Shown piece after piece: positions 1 to 12,137 of a stretch of DNA of 64,000 nucleotides (positions are counted from its first letter, which is position 1; every line of letters begins with the position of its first letter). The notes under the pieces were generated by a model. The model worked only from the letters and a program-made list of their open reading frames with translations. It made no database searches and was not told the origin of the DNA. Location of the stretch: contig OX352764.1 of assembly GCA_947095585.1 (NCBI GenBank), positions 74,386,816 to 74,450,815 on the forward strand, written 5' to 3'. This DNA is from Nephrocerus scutellatus (lineage: Eukaryota > Arthropoda > Insecta > Diptera > Pipunculidae). Made by a program: the position numbers and the translations under genes.

Positions 1-385
1 GGCTCATGGAGTCCTTTCTGGATAAAGGACATTATTTACACATGGATAATTATAAAAAAAACCTTTACGCGCGGTGTAAGTGAAACTACTTTGATGTTGT
101 TAGGCAAAAAAAAACCTCAAGAGACCCATAAAAGTCCCCAAAACCACAAAAAGAATCATAAAAAGACCCCTAAATGAGGTATAGATAAGGTATGAGCAAA
201 AGACATTTTTTTTGTTTCAATAATAAATCTTTTTTATTATAGAGGTATTTTTATAGAAATATTTAAACACAGTATGATTATAATTTTATTATTATTCAAC
301 TTCGTTTATTACAGGAGAATTAATAAAAACTTGAATTTAACTTGACTTGGGCTATTTTTGTCTGTATTTTCGACTAATTTGAATT
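1..385. other. AT-rich non-coding DNA
   Basis: No coding signal, RNA gene or recognisable transposon was seen. The stretch at 100-180 is A/C-rich with repeated AAAAG and CCC words, vaguely the complement of the G/T-rich block near 24 kb, but too short to call related. Confidence 0.5.
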
Positions 386-667
386 CCTTTTTAACCACCT
401 TCCACACAACCTAGAGAGCTGAAATTTTATGAGTGTCTAAGTCCAAAATATAATTTTTTTAAATTCCGCGTATAATGCGTGTGGCGCGTGTGATGGGTTG
501 AAATTTTTTTTTCGACTTTTTGGGGTCCTTTTTAACCACCTTCCACACGACCAAAAGGGCTGAAATTTTGTGAGCGGCTCAACATCAGGGGCCAATTTTG
601 ATTGACGCGTACCGCGAATCACGTGTGGCGTGTGTGAAGCGTGAAAACAAGTCTCATAGTCGCACTT
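386..667. repeat. Two-unit direct duplication, period about 141 bp
   Basis: Two diverged copies begin with the same CCTTTTTAACCACCTTCCAC at 386 and 527, then share GCTGAAATTTT and later a GCGTGTGGCG-like word. An ORF of 109 codons on the minus strand over this stretch is only a by-product of the repeat and has no recognisable domain. Confidence 0.6.
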
Positions 668-835
668 TAGTCCTACATACCGAATTTCATACGAATCGCT
701 TGAGAAATTTCTTGGTCCACAAAATTCCAGACCCTGTTCCTGATCACAGAATTTCCACAGGAACAAGGGTTATAGTCGCATCTTAGTCCGAGTTTCATAG
801 AAATCGCTTGAGAAATGACTTAGTTACAAGAATTC
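650..835 (-). repeat. 118-bp-type tandem repeat, small block
   Basis: Two units about 116 bases apart (ATAGTCGC at 656 and 772), each carrying CGAATCGCTTGAGAAAT-like sequence. Read on the minus strand they match the tandem block at 15.25-15.69 kb, including the motifs TTTCTCAAGCGATTCG and GTAGGACT. They are therefore a second locus of the same repeat family. Confidence 0.65.
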
Positions 836-860
836 AAAAATATAACATAAAATCGCAACA

Positions 861-1166
861 CAATAGTATATTACATAACGAGCGAGGAAAGTGGAGTTTA
901 TCGTTCGAGTAAGAAGCTTGAAGCACGAAACGGTTGCCGAGTGCTGCAATCTAACGAGCACGAGCACTTTTCTGCGAATAATGTACGCTATTTTTCACAC
1001 GACCAAAACCGGTTTCTCTGCTAAACCGGTTATTCGCAATGCAAAATTACTCTGGAAATGTGTGTTCGCTGTGACTGCAGTAAATAACATAAGAATAAAA
1101 TAAAATAAAATAAATCACTAGAGTGTGTAAAGGCTACTTTCGTCTATGGGCGTGTGAAAAATTATT
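861..1166 (-). mobile_element. Non-coding element Y, copy 1
   Basis: About 300 bp. The minus strand matches two other copies at 13395-13557 and 13866-14158. One end reads TTTTTCACACGCCCATAGAC (minus strand) and the other is near TAATATACTATTG. This copy has a short insert of A/T pentamers (AAAAT repeats near 1095-1112) and a palindrome-like CCGGTTT...AAACCGG at 1008-1031. No terminal inverted repeat and no coding capacity were seen. It is an interspersed non-autonomous element of unknown class; the 70-codon ORF over it is not a gene. Confidence 0.7.
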
Positions 1167-2353
1167 TTTGACAACATTGTTTGTTAAATTTTCTCATCAC
1201 CGCCGATAAACTAGTTTCACTTAAAATAATAAACACAATTGGTACTCTAGGTAGGAAGGAAGAGAAAGAACAATTCTGAGGAAACCATTCCAGCTTAATT
1301 GAAATAGAGGAACATATATGGACTAGGCAAGTTTATTTATGTGCCTCAATGTGATGGGACAATAGAAATGTTTTGTGCATCAATACTGCATATTATCCAA
1401 AACTAACAATTATATCAAACGAACGAAAAATAAACATATTGAGGTAGAGCAATATATGTAAGGGTTGATAGAATTGATCAAATGCTATCGTACGTACGAT
1501 GGTAGCAAAAAGTAAATTCCATTTTTAAAATATTGCTGTACACAACGTCTTTTATAAGGAAAAATACCACTGTAAGATAGAATTTTAAGCATTAGAGATC
1601 AGCTGGTTCCCCAAATGACACATCTGCCCAAAAATCAAAATGTATCGAAATTTCTTCAAAACACACGGCGCGGCGCAAATATTTTCCATAACGTGTTCAA
1701 TCAGAAGGCACGCTAAGAAAAGAGTATAAAATAAAGAATATTCCGTACCGAAAGGAAGTAAAAAATCAAATATGTTAGCACTTGTCATGTGTATACATTG
1801 TTTAGAATTAATATCAAAATTAAGTCATATATAGCAACAAATTTTTCTTCGAATTTGTTAGATTTAAAATGCACAACGTGTTTTTAATAAATTTTTAATT
1901 AATCTATAACCTAATCTATAATATAATACATTTTATATAAACTTTAAAAAGTTCTCCTAAAATTAGCTTAAAGACTAAAAATTATAATGTATTTCAGTGA
2001 GTGTATCAAGTAATAAAAAACTTAAAGTTAACCTGTAGCGGTTGTGGCACGTAAAAGGTGTTACATTTCTGCTAATCTGTCTTTAAAGGTTTGTATGTTC
2101 CTATAAAAACAAAACATACGATTGTATTAGTGTACAAAATATACTTTTGTTTACTTTTTTTGGTAACTTAGATTCACCAAAGATACAAAATCTACTTCCA
2201 CGACTCATGGATGTTTCATAAAATTTTTCCCATCTTATGAAAATAATAAAGTCAGTCCAAATCAAAATTTTAATTTTCATTTATATAATACAGAATTCCT
2301 ATCAAGACTCCATCACGCAATGCAAATCAATTAAATTAAATTTATTATTTAGT
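1167..2353. other. AT-rich intergenic or intronic DNA
   Basis: Nothing recognisable. Minus-strand ORFs here, for example 1585-1788, are short, AT-driven and without domain signal. Confidence 0.5.
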
Positions 2354-2631
2354 GGGCGCCGTAGCTCAGTGGTAATGAACATGGCGGCTGCGCAGTAGGT
2401 TCAGGTTCGGATCCCAGCAACACCAAAAGTATTTTTCACGGTGTCCCACCTCTCGCGAATGGGTGACAAATGTTCCGAGAGTAATTTAATACCTTGTCAC
2501 GGAAAGCTTCTCAATTCGTCGTTCGGATCCGGCCTTAAATTGTAGGTCCCTTCCATTTGTGTCCAAAAATTAACATGTGCAGCACAAATGGTCGCGAGAA
2601 GTTAGGCCTTGGACCGCAATATTATTATTAT
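2354..2631 (+). mobile_element. tRNA-derived SINE, copy 1 (near full length)
   Basis: The head resembles a tRNA: an A box TAGCTCAGTGG at 2362-2372 and a B box GGTTCGGATCC at 2404-2414, about 32 bases apart, as in RNA polymerase III internal promoters. The body contains TTTTTCACGGTGTCCCACCT, CTCGCGAATG and CCGAGAGTAAT, which recur in two other copies in this window. It ends in a short (ATT)n tail at 2620-2631. The sequence between the boxes does not fold into a clean tRNA, so this is a retroposed SINE and not a tRNA gene. A LINE with an (ATT)n-type tail would be the expected partner, but none is identified. Confidence 0.8.
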
Positions 2632-3690
2632 CTTGCAATACGCAGTAAATAAATCCAAGTTTGGTTCCATATAATCCAATCATACATCCTTAAATTCTGG
2701 GTGTTTTGTTCTATGCCATTCGACTATTAAATGTTCGGTACGATCTGCTATCCTGTCCAAAAATAAAGTAGATAATATAACAATAACTTTCTATCACCAT
2801 AAAAAGAAATTATATTTTTTCTGAGATAACTCTTCATAATCCTGTTATCTCAGCAGCATATTCTTGTAACTATACCAAGGTTGTAGAAACAATGAAAGAA
2901 AAAGACAGAACTCTGAAATACAGTTTCTCAGTTTTCTTGAATCTGATTTTAGCGTTTATCTATGTACATTTTGAAAACTACCAACAAGAACCGATTCCGC
3001 ATATTATTTATATTACGACCAGCCATAAAATCCTTGGAGAAAAACAAACACTCCCAACACCCCATGGACCCACCACCACACAAATCAAAATCAATATAAG
3101 AAAACCGAAGAAAGGTTTCTAATTGTAGTTGCGAAATATTTGGACACGAAGCCTAGTACAGCAGCATTGTTTCATAGCGTATCAAGAGTACAAAGTGGGT
3201 CAGGCTTTGGCATATATCTTTTTTAAATGTACAACCCAATACGCAAAATCGTTTAACAAATAATAAAATTAAACATTTTCCTTTACTTTTTAAATAAAAG
3301 AAAAAACAACTGGCAGAAATCAAAAGCTAAAAAAAAACCTTTTGCTAAGCATCAATGCACTGGTGCTATTCTGTATAGTAAGTGTTTGTTTTATTATTCG
3401 TTAGTATACGATAAACTGGAAATGTTTGAAAAAACTGCGAAATTATTTTATATAGGACAAGAGGGATGACGGAGATAAGAGTCCTTGGTAGTCAGTTACA
3501 CGTAATATGATTCTGACATCTTTATATAAAATAATAGCTGCGTTGGGACTATTTATTTGTGTAGGTATACGTGCAAGTGTATTCTATGAAAACGTACAGG
3601 AAGATACTCTTGAATGAATGACTACTTTGCTTTCTATATATTTACATACTGATAGATTAGAGTCAATGAGAAATTTATATCTTAATACTA
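2632..3690. other. AT-rich DNA without recognised features
   Basis: No gene or transposon seen. The ORF at 2892-3122 (76 codons) has a plausible ATG but no domain, no splice context and ordinary base composition, and is treated as chance. Confidence 0.45.
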
Positions 3691-4039
3691 GCTGATAACC
3701 CCGGTGTTTCCGGGTACGCGCTGACGCATTCTACTCCACAAAAAAACCCCACCAAACGCCAAGATTTGAACTCGTTAGAGATAAACATAAGTACACATTT
3801 TCGTTAATATCTCGACTCTTACGCCATATACCGGGTCAAAAAAAGGATAAACCTACTGGAGCACCAAAAGAACTAATGGTGTGATTATGGCTTTCTTACG
3901 GACGTTTTTATACATTGGAAATATACATTTTTAAAAATCGGAGTACCAGGCAAAGATATGTCGATTCCAGCGCCACCCACAGGATCCAAAAAAACATAAA
4001 AAACATAAAATCATATCGGAGTACCAAACGAGCATATGG
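3691..4039 (-). mobile_element. Helitron-type 3' terminus
   Basis: Read on the minus strand, a hairpin CCCGG-(loop)-CCGGGG is followed within about a dozen bases by CTAGT near 3692. This is the usual Helitron 3' arrangement (subterminal hairpin, then CTRR). Upstream in element orientation are short degenerate repeats around GAGCACCAAAAGAACTAATGG (3861-3881) and GAGTACCAAACGAGCATATG (4019-4038). The same word ACGAACATATGG reappears at 5231 after the RTE insertion, so the element continues to roughly 5.47 kb. There is no helicase sequence here, so this copy is non-autonomous or a relic. Confidence 0.6.
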
Positions 4040-5228
4040 GCGGTCAGCCATCAGCAGAATAGGGCGAATAACACAGAATGCTCTAGAATTACAGGTGGCC
4101 GTAACTATCTCTGAATGGTGGAAGTGCGATCAAACCTCCACGTAGTCGCCGCCGGTAATTTTCTTTCAGATACAGGAAAAGCTAAATGATCGGGCTAGTC
4201 CCTTCAAAGTAAGGTTGGCACGAGACCAATAACCTCGCCCGAAAAAAACGTTTATTAGTTCAGAGCAATCGCCATTTTGGCCGATCGGTATATCAAAATC
4301 TAGCTGATCATATATTTCATATGGCTGGCTTTTTCGCAAATCCAGATTTCGCAGAACTTTATATAGCTATGAGAGAACTCGGCATCTCAAATAAACTGAC
4401 ACGGCTATGTAGGTTGACCATGACCAATGTTATAAGCCAAGTAAAAATATCCGGATCACTATCAAGCCCCGACAAGGGGATGGACTAGCCTGCGTCCTCT
4501 TCAACCTGGCGTTAGAAAAATGTATCCGAGATTTTGACGTAACGGCGAGAGGAACAATCCTCTATAAGTCCATTCAGATACTGGCTTACGCAAAAGATAT
4601 TGACAGCGTTGGTAGAAATCCAAGAGCTGTACAGGAAGCTTTCATCCAGATCGAGCAAGTGGCACGAAATCTGGGGCTGCACATAAATGAGAGCAAAACA
4701 AAGTACATGGTGGCCACGTGTGTGAGTAGAAGATCCAACATTGGTCGCGCAATTAAAATAGTGAAGCGCAAATTTGAAGTAAAGCAAAGCAAAGCCTACT
4801 ATAGTTTGTTAAGACTCTTCAAATCCAGGAATTTAACCATAACATCCAAGCTGCTGGTGTATAAGACAATGGTCATACCAGTACTTACATATGGATCCGA
4901 GACTTGGGTGCTTAGCAAAAAGCTTTCTGACCTTTTTAGAGAGAATTGTTGGCCCGTATGTATGTGAAGAGATTTAAGCTCCGTAGGCTCTGGTGGGCAG
5001 GACACCTAGCTCGCATGAGCGAAGAGGATCCTGCTCAGAAAGTGCTTTGTGGTAGGATTTATGGAACATGACAGCGAGGCCGGCCAAGCCTACGCTGGAA
5101 GGATGGCGTTGACCAGGCCAAGAATATAGTGATGCCAAACTGGATGACATCGGTCGAAATCGGGACCGGTGGAGAAATTGGGAGGTCAGGACCGGACACT
5201 GGTTGTAGAGCCAAATATGATGATGATG
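4040..5228 (+). mobile_element. RTE-like non-LTR retrotransposon, copy A (internal deletion)
   Basis: The 5' region at 4040-4255 contains GGTGGCCGTAACTATCTCTG and CCAATAACCTCGCCCG, shared with the copies at 49 kb and 55.9 kb. The endonuclease and first RT motifs are deleted. RT sequence resumes near 4350 and includes a damaged active site (YAKD in place of YADD) near 4588 and the family C-terminal block ending in LTYGSETWVLS (ORF 4659-4967). The element ends in the RTE-style (ATG)n tail at about 5215-5228. A 14-base direct repeat with one mismatch flanks it (4026-4039 and 5229-5242). This is a good target-site duplication and shows insertion into the Helitron-like sequence. Dead copy. Confidence 0.85.
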
Positions 5229-5500
5229 AAACGAACATATGGTGTAAATATGGCTTCGATACGTCCAGCGGCTTTGTCCACTTTTAATAGCTTAGTAAAA
5301 AAACACTCAAAAGTATAGGTTCTTATTTAAAAAAACCTAACTTTAGTCTTTATCTCCGAAACTAATAAGTTTCAAAGTCATTCAAGATCACCACTAGACG
5401 GCCCGCTTAACAAATTTCATAAAAAGCCATTTTCTCCTATCTAGCACCGTTCTCAAGTTAAACGCCCTGCATTTTTTAAAAAACTAACTGAATAGCAATG
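5229..5500 (-). mobile_element. Continuation of Helitron-like sequence after the RTE insertion
   Basis: Resumes with ACGAACATATGGTGTAAATA, matching the short repeats seen left of the RTE. It becomes featureless AT-rich sequence before 5500. The outer boundary is not visible. Confidence 0.35.
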
Positions 5501-5905
5501 TGTTAGCACTAATACATCTGTTAACTGGTAGTTTTCTTTAACAAATCTCTGTTAGATTTAACAACAAGCGGATAACTTAACTCACCGAATTTTGTGTATA
5601 AGGTGCGGATAAGTTTTAACATACATTTCATATGGAGTTCGTTGTCATGACAAAAATAGGTCTAAATATTAAAATATAACAAAAATATTGAGCTAATTTC
5701 AGTGTCAGCTGCTGAAATATAAGAGATTTACTCGAATTTTTGTAAAATTCGGTGCTTTAATTGATAATCAGCGGATAGCTGGCATAGACAAATAATATGT
5801 TTATTAATAAGAAAAGTTATCAAATGGACACGTTCTCTACTCACGTGATATCTAACACGTGTGTTAACGAGCGGATAGTGGTTTTACGGGTGTAACCCTC
5901 TAATT
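5500..5905 (+). mobile_element. Non-coding element X, copy 1 (uninterrupted)
   Basis: About 400 bp, matching 13748-14435 at high identity from GTGTTAGCACTAATACATCT to GTTAACGAGCGGATAGTG, except that the other copy carries an extra 300 bp (element Y). It contains repeated words TTAACAA(C)GAGCGGATA and GTTAAC near both ends. No ORF, no tRNA head and no obvious terminal inverted repeat were seen. Probably a non-autonomous DNA element of unassigned class. Confidence 0.65.
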
Positions 5906-7245
5906 ATAATAAGGAAACATACCAACGATGTTTAAGCGAGCTGATTTTCGCAATATACACAATATACACAAATAAAATTATATATTTATATTTTAAATAT
6001 TATAAACCGAATTTTTTTTATTTTACGTATTTAACGAAAACTTTCAGCGTCACACTTCTTTAATGTGATAATCGGATCAGCCGTACTGCAGCTCAAAACC
6101 TTCTTTTATCGTAATGAAAGTTTCCAAAATTGTCAATTCCTCAAGATGAATATGACCAAGTGAAAATTGTTAGTCACATGTTAGCTGATGTGTTAGCGAA
6201 ATCGGACCGTATTGATATAACGCATAGTCGTGTAGATTTTCTTGATGATATCACCCCTATACGCAGGATTGTTCCATGTTAAGCTCGTATTCGATCACTC
6301 TCTTGGTATTTAAATATGTGATTAATTTAACCATAGAGAATATTATTTCAGTTTAGATAAATTATGCATTCTGTACTTAGTATGATCCATAAAGTTTAAG
6401 GCACATAAAAGCATTACACAGGAATATTTGATAATGAGAATTATTTTAATATTTTAACGCCATTCTGGTAAGAAATGCACTGAATTTTCTGACGTTGGCT
6501 GATGTAATGCGGATTAGTTAAATAAGATTAATGGTGAACAACTTTAAATACCAAAAAGTTTAATTATTTAATAAGAATAAGCCATAATTTTTAATTTGAA
6601 AGTTCCATAGACCATTTTTTTTTAATGAAATTAATTTTTTACAATTGCTTTAAAACTCTGCTATTGTCAGAAATTCTGGCCGACTAAATTACATTAATTA
6701 TTCAGCACTACACATACTGACGAACATTTGCTCTAAAACGCCGGTATACTTTACTTCCGTAATTCAGGCTGCTCAAGTGCGATAACGACAATCGCAATAA
6801 TAATTCGAAAATTTATTGGCTCTATTTTATTTAGAAGACCTGGCAATCCAATATGGTCGAGTCTCGGCAGCTCTGTTATCCTTATGTCAACCTTGATTGC
6901 ATTTTTTAATATATTCATGTGCCGTCGTAGTTCAATTATATAACCGAAGGTCAACACCTGACTACATTATCAAAACGCACGGTGCATTAGATATTTACGT
7001 TGTCTTATCTTGTCCGTTGATTAATTGTTAGAGCTACTTGTGAATAGTGGTTAAACAAACAACCTCTGACTTTTCCTCTAAAAAAGGTGAAGGTTAGGCG
7101 AAAACGTTGGCAGATGATAATGGAAAAATTTGTTCAAGTAAACACGATAACAATTTTATTTGTCCTTAAACTTTGGTTTGTGATGTGCTGAGTGGTGATG
7201 TCGTCAACAAGATCGACATTCAAATTATATATATATACATATATT
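5906..7245. other. AT-rich DNA without recognised features
   Basis: Nothing assignable. A minus-strand ORF at 6751-6957 has no domain signal. A short TA-rich run lies at 7226-7245. Confidence 0.45.
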
Positions 7246-7900
7246 GTTACGAAAAGTATTTAGTAGCGCAGATAATGGAATTCGAATCCCAGATTAAGAT
7301 GTAAGATTAATTCGATTATTTTAAATGTAATCGACTGTAAGTTCAAATCATTATGTACTGGTCAAAAATGTAGTCAAACCGGTTTGTCCGGTTTTTGTGT
7401 TTTGTGTACATGATTGTACATGTAATTTATTTTTAGAAGATGACTTATTAGATATGAGTATGGTTAGTTATAAATAAGGGAAGTTGGCACAATGTTCTGG
7501 TATTTTCTCGCTTTTTCCGTATATAATATTGGAAGTTTCTGTAAACTTTTCAATGTGTATAAATAGAGGCGTTTGGCTGATGTAGTTCAGCTCTTATTTG
7601 AAATTCAACCAGTTAAGTTGGAAAAGTTCTTGCAGAAATATAAGTATTGTTGTAATAAGTGTTTTTGTGTACATTTAAAGTTTTCACCAGTATAAATTTG
7701 TGAACTTGTTTGTTTTTACTTGTTTTTACTGTTTGTTTAATAAGTTTTGTAATTTATAATTTAATAAACTTGTGTTGTGATATTTTGCAAAATCTCTTAC
7801 GAACTCGAAAGCTAAATTTTGTTAAAATATATTCAAATTTGTATTTGAATTTTCAAATCAACACCGTTTACTTATTATTTATTGCAAAATAAAAGTTATG
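7246..7900 (+). promoter_or_regulatory. LTR-like transcription unit (possible solo LTR)
   Basis: Begins TGTTACGAAAAG, a common LTR-style start. A TATA box, GTATAAATAGAGGCG, lies at about 7557-7571, followed by an initiator-like stretch with TTCAGCTC and then CCAGTTAAGTT. A poly(A) signal AATAAA is near 7763. This order (U3 promoter, short leader, polyadenylation signal) fits an LTR. I cannot place the right edge: a CGTTACA at 8125-8131 is possible, but the flanks show no matching target duplication. It could also be a host promoter. Confidence 0.3.
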
Positions 7901-9170
7901 ATGTAAGTTAAATGATATGAAATCGGTTGGTTTGAGGAGATAAATATTTTACTTGCAATTTTTTTTTTTGATTATGGAGAAGTAGAAATTTGTATTTTTT
8001 CTTTAATGATTCACAAAAATGCACTCTAACATTATAGGACCTTATTTATTCAAAAATATCGGATGGTTGTCAATTAGGTTCCACTCCCTTTTTAAAACTA
8101 GTATTTGACTCCAATCTCATGCCTCGTTACACCTCTTCATTATTTTCCTTAAACCTTTCCTTTTTATCTTATTTCAATTCATATTATTTTTTTGCTATAT
8201 TATATTATAAATAATCTAACATAGCATGACATGTTTTTTTTAGTTAATACATTTATAGACGATTATAGCATTAACATAAGAGCTTTGTATCCCATTGTAT
8301 TGCATAAACATATCTACATATATCAAGATATGCCATTATTTGTAATTTGTTGGCGATCAGGTGTTTTTATACCTTCCATTGGATTTGATTATTATTTTAT
8401 ATATGAAATGTTTGAACGAGCTGTGAATCGAAGATGTGGCAATTTGGGTAGGTGCTATATCATCTTTCTTAGTACTTTAATTTGTTTTGCTTTGGTAAAA
8501 AATTCCATCCATGTTTAAAAATGTCTGCAATATCTCGAGTTTTCAACATAATTTAGGATAAAGAAAACGGAGTAGATTCAGTTTTTTTATATAACAAAAG
8601 TAACAAACATAAAATGTCATGTATACATTTAAGCAATGTTTTGGAATTATAAAAGATCTTAACGAATTTAGCATTTATCATCGACAAACATAGGCATGGG
8701 AAAACATTTTGGTTGAAGGGCTACAATAAGGGTTCAAAATGAACTGCAGGCTCCAATTAAAATACTTAAAATAATAAAATAAAATACTTTGGCTATAGCA
8801 CTGGTATCCAGTTATTATATTTAAGCACCCTGTTTATGCCATACTTCCAACGAAGGCAAGGTTTGTTCCACTGTTCTTCTTTGCTATTGTGACCATGGTA
8901 CGCATATATCTTCGGTTTAACATCGCAATATTGTTCGTTAAACTCGTTGTCTCATCTGAGCAACTAAGTCTTAGATTCGTATGTAAGTACCGATAAAATC
9001 ACTGCTGAATATGCCATCATCTTGGATGTTATGATCAAATTCCTTGATTTAAAAATTCGAAAAAGTAAAAAGCACAACTAAGAATTACTAATTTTTTGTT
9101 TTCTTAATGCAATATCATAGATAATGCTTATCTGTCATTAGAGTGTTTTCATATCATAAGAAGTCTAAGA
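7901..9170. other. AT-rich DNA without recognised features
   Basis: No gene supported. The 95-codon ORF at 8231-8518 is aromatic/Ile-rich because of AT content and has no domain signal. Confidence 0.45.
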
Positions 9171-10790
9171 TTTTTTTTTAGATTATGTCTTATATCTCCT
9201 TGTGGGTCCTAGGGCCTCTACTACGCCTACGAGCCATCGCGTGCGGTTCCTGGCAATGAGCTTCAGCTCTCTCCAACTCTTCCCCAATAGCCTTGACTCC
9301 TCCTCAACTGTTCTGCGCCATGTATTTCTCGGACAACAATTCTTCTACCATCCTGAGATAACGGATTCCATTGCATTGCGTAGTCAGCCGTCTCTGGGTT
9401 GGCTCTTCTGCACCTGGTTCGCATACAACTTCAACTAAAAATACTCGTCTTTTCGGAGTGTATGACCAGTCCACTGCCACTTCCGTCGTTAAATGGTTGT
9501 GCCTATTGGTTCCTGACCCGTTCTCTGGTAAAGATGTTCGTTAGAGATACGATTAGGCCAGAAAACCATTAAGATTTTCCGTAGGCACCTATTTACGAAC
9601 GTTTGTAATCTTTTTGTGATAGTAGCGGTCACCTTCCAAGTGCTGCACCCATACAATAGCACAGATTAAATATTTGAAAGGAATAATCGTAGCTTGGTGT
9701 TTAAGCTGATCGCATTGGTTCGCCATATCATGGACATCATTGCAAACACTGATTTTGCTTTGCTGATTCGGTTGACAATGTCCTGTTCGGTTCCACCTTC
9801 GGTCGAAACAATACTCCCAAGATATTGAAAACTCTCTACTCTCTCTACCGGTTGTCCAGCAATGTTAACTTGAGCTACTGAGTTAGTGCCGAGGTTGATG
9901 ATTTTGGTTTTTGCTTTAAACCCGCAACACTTGCCTCCCTTTCCATATTTGTTGTCATTTGGTGCAGCTCCATAATCCTGTGTGAGATTAAACAAACGTC
10001 GTCAGCGATGTTTGAGTTAATATGTAAGAGTCCAACGAATTCCGTTTCCAGTAGATATAGCTGCGCAAAGCACATCGCTAATCACCTCCAAAAAAAATAT
10101 CGGCGATAGAATGCAACCTTGTCGTACTCCACTTACGATCTCGAATTGCTCTGACAGCCTTCCTCTATGCAGCACATGACATTTAGAGCCATCATACTCG
10201 TAGGTTGCTTTAATAATAGCTATTAGTTTATCGCGTATACCTCTCCTGCGCAAAGCAAGCCAGATAAACTGTATTTTGACACAGTCAAAAGTCTTATCAA
10301 AATCGATGAACAGCAGGTGTAGTGGTGACCGGAATTCAACGCACTGTTCAATAATGATCCGCAGGGTGTTGATGTGGTCGACACAGGATGATCCAGTGCG
10401 GAAACCTGCTTGTTCGGCATCGAGTGTATCTTCCAGGTGTTACTAAATTCGCTCAAGAACTACTTTGGCTATTACCTTTGCAACTGCAGGAAGAACGCAA
10501 ATGCCTCTCCAGTCCGCACTCCATAAGAATACCTTTTTTAGGGAGCTTGACAATCATTTCTTTCTTCCACTCGTCGGGGAAACTTTCTGCCTCCCAAGCT
10601 CTCTCTACGAAAGGATATAAAAGCTCTGCTGATGTCGTTGGAGTGGCACGCAGAAGCTCTGCTGGTATACCATCTAGTCCTAACAACTTGTCGTTCTTTA
10701 GTGCATTGATCGCGGTAGCAATCTCATTTTTACTGGGAGTTAAGGGGCAATTTCGGGTAATTGTTACTTCCGGCAGCTCCGTTTTCTAAG
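9171..10790 (-). pseudogene. Non-LTR retrotransposon family D (RTE/RTEX-like RT), 5'-truncated
   Basis: Reading leftwards, RT motifs appear in order: LDGIPAELLRATP (10640-10690), GVRQGCILSP (about 10110-10150), IADDVCLIS in place of YADD (about 9985-10015), VESFQYLGSIVSTEGG (9800-9840), and a C-terminal GHTLRK-like block towards 9450. The poly(A) end is at 9171-9179 (T-run on the plus strand). Several frameshifts separate the pieces, the active-site Tyr is replaced, and the endonuclease is absent. It differs clearly from the abundant RTE family of this window. The clade is inferred from motif style only. Confidence 0.8.
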
Positions 10791-11249
10791 CTGACGTTTA
10801 ATTAGAGTTACCATGACCTTATAAAAATATTAGTGTTATCGTTATGGATAGAAAATCGGTTCTTCGGTTTCAAGTTGGAAAAATATTGTTCGTTTTTTGT
10901 ATACAACATTTAACTGATTTCCTTGAAAGACCTCAAATACTGTTTTGCTTTCTTTGGTAGCAAAATATCTAGTTTGGTTATTCTTGTCCTTCTTGTTTTT
11001 AATATATTGAAATATTAAACTTTGTGTGAATCACAAATGACAAAAAGAGCTGTACTAAAAAATCAATACAAACAACATGATACTCCTTATACCTATATGA
11101 TTAATTTATTCGAATTATGTTATTTAGAACAGAATTTAGAAATACGTTAAGTATTATAAAATGACTTGCGTGATTCCTCCCTTACTGGTAGAGTAATCAA
11201 ACTTAATTTCCTCTTACATAATATATTGACTTCATATACTTTTATCTTC
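10791..11249. other. AT-rich DNA without recognised features
   Basis: No coding or repeat signal found. Confidence 0.45.
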
Positions 11250-11345
11250 ATCATCATCATCATCATCATATGGCTCTACAACCGGGTTCCGGTCTAGGTC
11301 TTACATAAAAAATCAATCCATTGGTTCCGATGTCGAACCGGTGTA
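11250..11345 (-). mobile_element. RTE family 3' stub, copy B
   Basis: Minus-strand fragment starting at a (CAT)n run (11250-11270), which is the complement of the element's (ATG)n tail. It is followed by TATGGCTCTACAACCGGG and CCGATGTCGAACCGG, matching the 3' untranslated end of the RTE copies at 19 kb and 52 kb. Only about 95 bp remain; a typical 5'-truncated insertion. Confidence 0.75.
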
Positions 11346-12137
11346 ATCCACTTTAGCAATACATTTAATTATAAGTTTTACATATCCTCTTCTGTTATCT
11401 ATTAACTTATTATGTATGTTATTATTCTACATACAAATATTTATTTGGTAACTAAAAAAACTTCCCACTGCGCTTAAAGTAAAAAAATAATAATTTTATA
11501 TATACTAAGAAAATTCTTAATGAATTCAACAAATCAAGAGGAACACAAAATTAAATTCTAATTAATGTTTTTATTTTTAATTAATTATTTTTTTATAATT
11601 TATAATTCTATATATATAATTTATATAATATAATTATATAATTTATAATTCTTATATAATTTATTTTCCAATATATATTTGTTCAACAACAAAAACAATA
11701 ACAATTATTGAGCATTTTATGTTGATTGCCTGGTTTTGATTTTCGCTTTTTAAATAAATTCTTATGCTTTCCATCATCTGGCAATGGCTTTTTCTAGTTC
11801 ACTGAATATTTCTAATCAAATATTAATTATAAATTTGCAAAAACGAATTTTTATTTTTCGCTTTATTTGTTACACAATTCAATAACAACAATTACCTATC
11901 TTAAAGGTACTTATTTTTTCTTATTTACAATTATATTTTCATTTCAATTTTTTGTTTGAATCAAAATTCTGTATTCGAAATCTAAAACAAAATGATTCAA
12001 AATTTCACCAGACTGAAATTCGAAAAAAACACGAACTCTTTCTGTGCTTAACATGATTTATAAAAAAACCAACTTAATATTGCATCTTTTCTCTCCTTTT
12101 CTCTTTCTATTCGAAAATCATTTTTGTTTCGATGCAG
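11346..12137 (+). other. Presumed intron upstream of the first exon
   Basis: AT-rich, with runs of TATA/AATT. The last 60 bases hold a strong pyrimidine tract (12086-12111, mostly T and C) leading to the acceptor at 12135-12137. No upstream exon was recognised. Confidence 0.5.

Noticed and set aside
2354..2430. Possible tRNA gene (also the minus strand at 16390-16460)
   Set aside because: A and B boxes are present, but no convincing cloverleaf, and both are fused to the same SINE body.
8231..8518. 95-codon plus-strand ORF
   Set aside because: AT-driven composition, no domain, no neighbouring signals.
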